From CAZFUY01 sp964522445 (GTDB taxonomy: Bacteria; Pseudomonadota; Gammaproteobacteria; SZUA-229): a DNA stretch of 17,821 nt. The stretch's first letter is position 1; each line of letters opens with the position of its first letter. The stretch lies in the NCBI GenBank assembly GCA_964522445.1, contig CAZFUY010000064.1, positions 1-17,821 of the forward strand, written 5' to 3'. Both the position numbers and the translations under genes were made by a program. Below, in pieces: positions 14,120 through 17,821 of this stretch. A model generated the notes under the pieces. That model did not search any database, was not told the DNA's origin, and was given only the letters and a program-made list of their open reading frames with translations.

Positions 14120-14386
14120 TTAATTCTTACCCAAAATAATGTTTTCTTTATTTCTCTCTATTGTTTTAGAGCTAATACCTTTTACATTTGCCAGCTCTTC
14201 TACATTGGAAAATGCGCCGTGCTCATTCCGGTAATCAATAATTGCCTGTGCCTTTTTAGCACCGACTCCTTTTAATTCAACAGCAAGAGTTTCAACATCG
14301 GCGGTATTAATATTTACATGCCCCGCCCACAATGCAGATGATACTGTTAGCATTAATCCTGTAATAATTGCTTTTATCATTTTCAT
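14120..14386 (-). CDS. ComEA-like helix-hairpin-helix protein, secreted
   Basis: 88 residues. A signal peptide (1-21, ending LWA) is followed by one helix-hairpin-helix pair: VNINTADVETLAVELKGVG and then KGISSKTIERNKENI, with AIIDYRNEHGAF between them. This is the DNA-binding part of competence protein ComEA. Small single-domain versions are widespread in Gammaproteobacteria and bind incoming DNA in the periplasm during natural transformation. The mature protein is short and basic, as expected. The ribosome site AAGGA lies about 9 nt before the ATG. It sits 60 nt after pyrF on the same strand and ahead of a strong terminator, so it is the last gene of this block. A role in competence is from the family, not tested here. 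Confidence 0.88.
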   Translation of the reverse strand: MKMIKAIITGLMLTVSSALWAGHVNINTADVETLAVELKGVGAKKAQAIIDYRNEHGAFSNVEELANVKGISSKTIERNKENIILGKN

Positions 14387-14446
14387 AAACTTATTTCCTT
14401 TTCCTTGTTTAAATGAAGAAGAAAGGTTAATTAGATGAAAGTATTA

Positions 14447-15145
14447 TTACAATTGGGAAATTTCTGAATTTATTGTAAGCAAAATTCCCACAGGATCTTC
14501 TGCCTGTGTAATTGGGCGACCAATAACTAAATAGCTTGAACCCGCTTTTATTGCATCAACTGGTGTCATTATACGATGTTGATCATCTGTTGCACTACCT
14601 GCTGGCCTTATGCCCGGTGTAATTAATAAAAATTTATCACCTAATTTACGTCTCATAACCTGCGCTTCCTGCGCCGAGCAAACCACACCATCCAGCCCCG
14701 ATTGTTTTGCCATATTTGCCAGATGCACAGCACATTCTGCGGGTGACTGCTGTATACCAATTTCATTTAAATCTGTTTCTGACATGCTGGTTAATATAGT
14801 AACCGCAATCAGATAAGGTCGGTTTTGTTTATTGACTATTGCATTCGCGGCAGCTTCCATCATTCGCTTACCACCAAGCGCATGGACATTTAACATCCAC
14901 ACACCCAGATCAGCTGCTGTTTCACAGGCTCTTGCTACTGTATTTGGAATATCATGATATTTTAAATCCAGAAATACCTGAAAATTTTTATTCTGTATTT
15001 TTTCTATAAATGCAGGGCCTAAATGCGTAAACATTTCTTTGCCTACTTTTAGGCGACATAAATTTGGGTCTAATTTTTCAATTAATTCCAGTGCTTTTTT
15101 TTCTGTTGGGTAGTCCAGTGCTACCAGGACTTTGGGGTCAGTCAT
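14447..15145 (-). CDS. pyrF: Orotidine 5'-phosphate decarboxylase
   Basis: 232 residues, normal length. Catalyses the last step of UMP synthesis, decarboxylating OMP to UMP in the cytosol. The active-site array is intact: Asp11 in VALDYP, Lys33 in RLKVGKE, and the DLKYHDIP motif giving Asp60, Lys62 and Asp65. The phosphate-binding TPGIRP and VIGRPIT loops are near the C-terminus. The ATG at 15145 gives the standard N-terminus. It follows lapB by 27 nt, the usual gammaproteobacterial order. A single weak GAG precedes the start, so translation may be modest or coupled to lapB. Nothing unusual. Confidence 0.97.
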   Translation of the reverse strand: MTDPKVLVALDYPTEKKALELIEKLDPNLCRLKVGKEMFTHLGPAFIEKIQNKNFQVFLDLKYHDIPNTVARACETAADLGVWMLNVHALGGKRMMEAAANAIVNKQNRPYLIAVTILTSMSETDLNEIGIQQSPAECAVHLANMAKQSGLDGVVCSAQEAQVMRRKLGDKFLLITPGIRPAGSATDDQHRIMTPVDAIKAGSSYLVIGRPITQAEDPVGILLTINSEISQL

Positions 15146-15172
15146 TTATTGATCTCAGTTTTTTCATTATAT

Positions 15173-16315
15173 TTATTTTGGTTTCATGCCGCCCCATGTA
15201 TGACAGGTTGGACATAACCAGTACAGTGTATTTGCCGAATAGCCACATTTGCTGCACTGATAATCTGATTTCTGTTTAACCAGCTGTTTAACAACTTCTG
15301 GAAAATAACTTTCCGGGCAGTCTATATTCGGTGATTTAAATTCCAGTACTTTTTGCATGCCGTCTAAAGATGGTTTTAAAAGCATGCTTTTTGATAAATA
15401 TTCTAATGCTGTTTCTTTGTCATAATCTTTATTAATTAAATCAGCAATGGCTGTTACCAGTGAAATTTCACTATGATCTCGTTCAATATGTTTTAGATAG
15501 GTAATTAAAGATTTAATATTTGATTGCGCACGATAACATTCAGTTAATTTTTCAATAATCAGCGGGAAAAATGCAATATTTTGAAATTCAACCTGTTCTA
15601 AAAAACGTATCGCTTTTTTATAACGACCTCGGCCTATTGCAATGGAACCAAGAATTATAGATGCACGTACACAGTTTTCATCTGCTGATAATGCCTGTGT
15701 TGCTAAGGCTTCAGCTTCTTTAATATCACCCTGCACATTAGTTATTTCACTTAACTCACAATAAAACTGTGCAATAACAGAATTAAGATTTTCTTTTGCT
15801 GTTTTCTGATATTGTTTTGCAACTCTGATAGCCGCTTCCCATTCCTGTTCCTGTTGATAAATATTCATTAGGTGCTTCAATGCATCCTCTGCATAAATAT
15901 CATCTTTTAATACTTCATTAAATAAACCCTCGGCTCTGTCTAACCAACCTGCTAGTTGATAATCACAACCTAATTCCAACAATACACGAAATTTATATTC
16001 TACTGGTAAAGATGGGCGAGCTAATAAGTTTTGATGAAGTTTAATGGATTTATCAATCTCACCTTTACGGCGAAAAATACTGGCCAGAGCCAAACTGGTA
16101 TCAATGGTTTCCCAATCAATTTCAACCAGCTTTAAAAATACATCCAGTGCTTTATCCTGTTCATCATTGAGCAGATAATTAAGACCCTGAAAATATTCAT
16201 TAGAAAAGCGTAACTGGCGACGTGTTTTTTTATTTCTACGACGCGATAATATCCAGCCTGCCAGAAAAGCAACTGGAAGCAACAATAAAGCCCACTGCCA
16301 TTGAATTGATATCAT
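15173..16315 (-). CDS. lapB: Lipopolysaccharide assembly protein B
   Basis: 380 residues, close to the E. coli LapB (YciM) length. An N-terminal helix (~4-24) anchors it to the inner membrane with the rest in the cytoplasm. Residues ~35-330 are successive TPR-type helical pairs (e.g. LNYLLNDEQDKALDVFLKLV). The C-terminus is a rubredoxin-like metal site with Cys354-x2-Cys357 and Cys368-x2-Cys371. LapB works with the protease FtsH to control LpxC and so balances lipopolysaccharide against phospholipid synthesis. Its ATG overlaps the stop codon of lapA (ATGA), so the two are translationally coupled. The CPTCH at the end is part of the metal site, not a heme motif. Confidence 0.96.
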   Translation of the reverse strand: MISIQWQWALLLLPVAFLAGWILSRRRNKKTRRQLRFSNEYFQGLNYLLNDEQDKALDVFLKLVEIDWETIDTSLALASIFRRKGEIDKSIKLHQNLLARPSLPVEYKFRVLLELGCDYQLAGWLDRAEGLFNEVLKDDIYAEDALKHLMNIYQQEQEWEAAIRVAKQYQKTAKENLNSVIAQFYCELSEITNVQGDIKEAEALATQALSADENCVRASIILGSIAIGRGRYKKAIRFLEQVEFQNIAFFPLIIEKLTECYRAQSNIKSLITYLKHIERDHSEISLVTAIADLINKDYDKETALEYLSKSMLLKPSLDGMQKVLEFKSPNIDCPESYFPEVVKQLVKQKSDYQCSKCGYSANTLYWLCPTCHTWGGMKPK

Positions 16316-16590
16316 TTATCTGTTTTTAGAATATTAGACAAACCCGTTAACGCCTGTCTTTGTTTTGCCATTTGTCTAATTTTGTTCTTCTGTTTAATAA
16401 TAATAAACAGATTAAGAACAAACCCTAAAATACCGCCAATCAATATTGACAGCAGAATAATAACCGCTAATGGAATTTGATATTCAGATGTAAAAAAATC
16501 AATTTTGACAAGTTGCGCATTACGATATGCAAATGCAGCAATAACAACAATAACCGGGATGGTCACCAGCAGTGAAATGAATCGAATCAT
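16312..16590 (-). CDS. lapA: Lipopolysaccharide assembly protein A
   Basis: 92 residues from ATG 16590, chosen because AGAGG lies 8 nt before it; an in-frame ATG at 16617 would add nine residues. It has two transmembrane helices (about 2-21 and 39-64) separated by a short segment with the LapA-domain pattern NAQLVKIDFF, and a basic cytoplasmic tail (KQKNKIRQMAKQRQ). LapA partners LapB in the inner membrane. The gene lies between ihfB and lapB and overlaps lapB by 4 nt, as in E. coli and relatives. Confidence 0.93.
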   Translation of the reverse strand: MIRFISLLVTIPVIVVIAAFAYRNAQLVKIDFFTSEYQIPLAVIILLSILIGGILGFVLNLFIIIKQKNKIRQMAKQRQALTGLSNILKTDK

Positions 16591-16655
16591 TAGAAAAACC
16601 TCTGCAAGTGCTGACATAAATCCAGAGAGTGCAAATCAGCGTGTAAAAATCTAAC

Positions 16656-16973
16656 CTATCGCTTGAGTGATTCGTTAACACGTTCCCGCAATTCCTTGCC
16701 AGGTTTGAAGTGAGGCACATATTTGCCAGGCAATGAAACTGAATCACCTGTTTTTGGATTGCGACCTGCCCTGGGTGGGCGAAAATGCAAACTAAAACTA
16801 CCAAAGCCTCGAATCTCGATACGTTCACCTGAAGCCAGTGATTCACTCATTTGCTCAAGTAGACTTTTAACAGCTAGCTCAACATCTTTATACGCGAGGT
16901 GACTCTGTTTTCGAGCCATAAGCTCAATTAACTCTGATTTCATCATCGATTTAGCTATTGAATCATCTGCCAT
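16656..16973 (-). CDS. ihfB: Integration host factor subunit beta
   Basis: 105 residues. It carries the DNA-bending HU/IHF fold, with the near-invariant GERIEIRGFGSFSLHFRPPR strand region, GRNPKTGD, and the VPHFKPGKELRERV tail. Pairs with IhfA to bend DNA in recombination, replication and transcription. The E. coli protein starts at the MKSELIE-equivalent Met (here 16943). The ATG at 16973 is kept because GGGGATAGGTGAG precedes it and nothing resembling a ribosome site precedes the inner ATGs. This implies a short N-terminal extension (MADDSIAKSM) of unknown value. It sits 63 nt after rpsA, the conserved order. Confidence 0.95.
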   Translation of the reverse strand: MADDSIAKSMMKSELIELMARKQSHLAYKDVELAVKSLLEQMSESLASGERIEIRGFGSFSLHFRPPRAGRNPKTGDSVSLPGKYVPHFKPGKELRERVNESLKR

Positions 16974-17036
16974 CTCACCTATCCCCTTTTTATAGTTATA
17001 GATGGTCGTCCCTGACCAACTGTTTTTAGTTACTAA

Positions 17037-17821
17037 CTACTCTTTATTAGCATCCATTTGCTCTTTAAGCAAATCACCAAGCGTAGTTGATGGTGCATCG
17101 GATGAAGACGCGTATTCCTGAATAGCGGCTTTCTCATCATCAACATCTTTCGCTTTGATTGATAAGTTAATAGTACGGCTCTTACGATCAACACCAAGGA
17201 ACTTGGCTTCAATCTCTTCACCTTCTTTCAGAATAGTACGTGCATCTTCAATACGATCACGAGACAGCTCAGAAGCACGAAGCGTACCTTCAATACCATC
17301 ACCCAGATCAATTATAGCTGCTTTTGCATCAACTTCTTTAACCGTACCCTTCACCATGCTGCCTTTGCTGTGTGCTGCAACAAAATTGGAGAATGGGTCC
17401 TGTTCCATTTGCTTGATACCTAGAGAGATACGTTCGCGTTCTGGATCAATAGACAGTACAACAGCTTCAACTTCATCGCCTTTCTTGTAGTTATGAACCA
17501 CATCTTCACCCGTTGAATCCCATGAGATATCAGATAAGTGAATAAGGCCGTCGATGCCACCGTCAAGACCAACGAATACACCAAAGTCAGTAATAGATTT
17601 AATCTTACCGCTAACCTTGTCATTCTTGTTATGCGTTGCTGCAAAACTATCCCATGGATTAGCTGAACACTGCTTCATGCCCAGAGAAATACGACGACGT
17701 TCTTCATCGATATCCAGGATTGGTGCTTCAACTTCATCACCTAAAGCAACAACTTTAGCTGGGTTAACATTTTTATTTGTCCAGTCCATTTCAGATACGT
17801 GAACCAGACCTTCAACACCGT
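17037..17821 (-). CDS. rpsA: 30S ribosomal protein S1, C-terminal part
   Basis: The frame is open to the right edge of the window, so only about the last 261 residues are present. Three S1 RNA-binding repeats are visible: the end of one (EGLVHVSEMDW ... RRRISLGMKQ), a complete one (SGKIKSITDFGVFVGLDGG ... RERISLGIKQ) and a further one (VKGTVKEVDAKAAIIDLGDG ... RTINLSIK). These are followed by a short acidic tail. S1 binds mRNA leaders on the 30S subunit and helps initiate translation. Consistent with full-length S1 of about 555 residues with six repeats. The stop codon is TAG at 17037. A weak 5-bp hairpin (17003-17018) lies between it and ihfB and could be a poor attenuator. Confidence 0.96.
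   Translation of the reverse strand, partial: GVEGLVHVSEMDWTNKNVNPAKVVALGDEVEAPILDIDEERRRISLGMKQCSANPWDSFAATHNKNDKVSGKIKSITDFGVFVGLDGGIDGLIHLSDISWDSTGEDVVHNYKKGDEVEAVVLSIDPERERISLGIKQMEQDPFSNFVAAHSKGSMVKGTVKEVDAKAAIIDLGDGIEGTLRASELSRDRIEDARTILKEGEEIEAKFLGVDRKSRTINLSIKAKDVDDEKAAIQEYASSSDAPSTTLGDLLKEQMDANKE

Noticed and set aside
15173..15260. CXXCH motif (CPTCH) near the end of LapB read as a heme site.
   Set aside because: LapB is cytoplasmic, and this motif pairs with CSKC as its known rubredoxin-like metal site.

Overview
The window most likely comes from a fairly low-GC gammaproteobacterium. The right end carries the gene order rpsA - ihfB - lapA - lapB - pyrF - comEA-like, read leftwards, which is typical of Gammaproteobacteria. 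An FNR/ANR-type box and an ECF sigma/anti-sigma pair fit that group. I cannot name a genus from the sequence alone.

Left edge (1-1935): the 3' end of a multiheme c-type cytochrome and an orphan two-helix HAMP-like membrane protein are on the + strand. They converge on a diguanylate cyclase on the - strand.

Centre (2069-9761): six genes in a row on the - strand look like one transcription unit. In order of transcription they encode a secreted tetraheme cytochrome, an NHL beta-propeller lipoprotein, a large outer-membrane beta-barrel, a second NHL lipoprotein, a 12-heme cytochrome (one heme site is CX3CH, and the protein ends in a 12-glycine run) and an 8-heme cytochrome. The last four genes are separated by 0-2 nt. 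A perfect FNR palindrome lies upstream, with a -10-like hexamer at class II distance. My reading is an oxygen-regulated outer-membrane/extracellular electron-transfer apparatus: barrel as conduit or secretion pore, propellers as lipid-anchored scaffolds, cytochromes as the wire. The tetraheme protein is homologous to the first four hemes of the 12-heme protein, so it may be a repeating subunit and the larger protein its adaptor or cap. This is inference. This block is the best candidate in the window for an undescribed system.

Middle right (9762-14061): a 498-nt divergent regulatory region leads to a small DUF2892/YgaP-like membrane protein on the + strand with a strong terminator. Then, all on the - strand, come a TPR + beta-barrel outer-membrane protein and an ECF sigma factor - anti-sigma factor - secreted acidic repeat protein operon. 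The repeat protein carries six 36-bp (12-residue) tandem units.

Right end (14062-17821): housekeeping genes on the - strand: a ComEA-like helix-hairpin-helix protein with a terminator, pyrF, lapB, lapA, ihfB and the 3' part of rpsA, which runs off the window.
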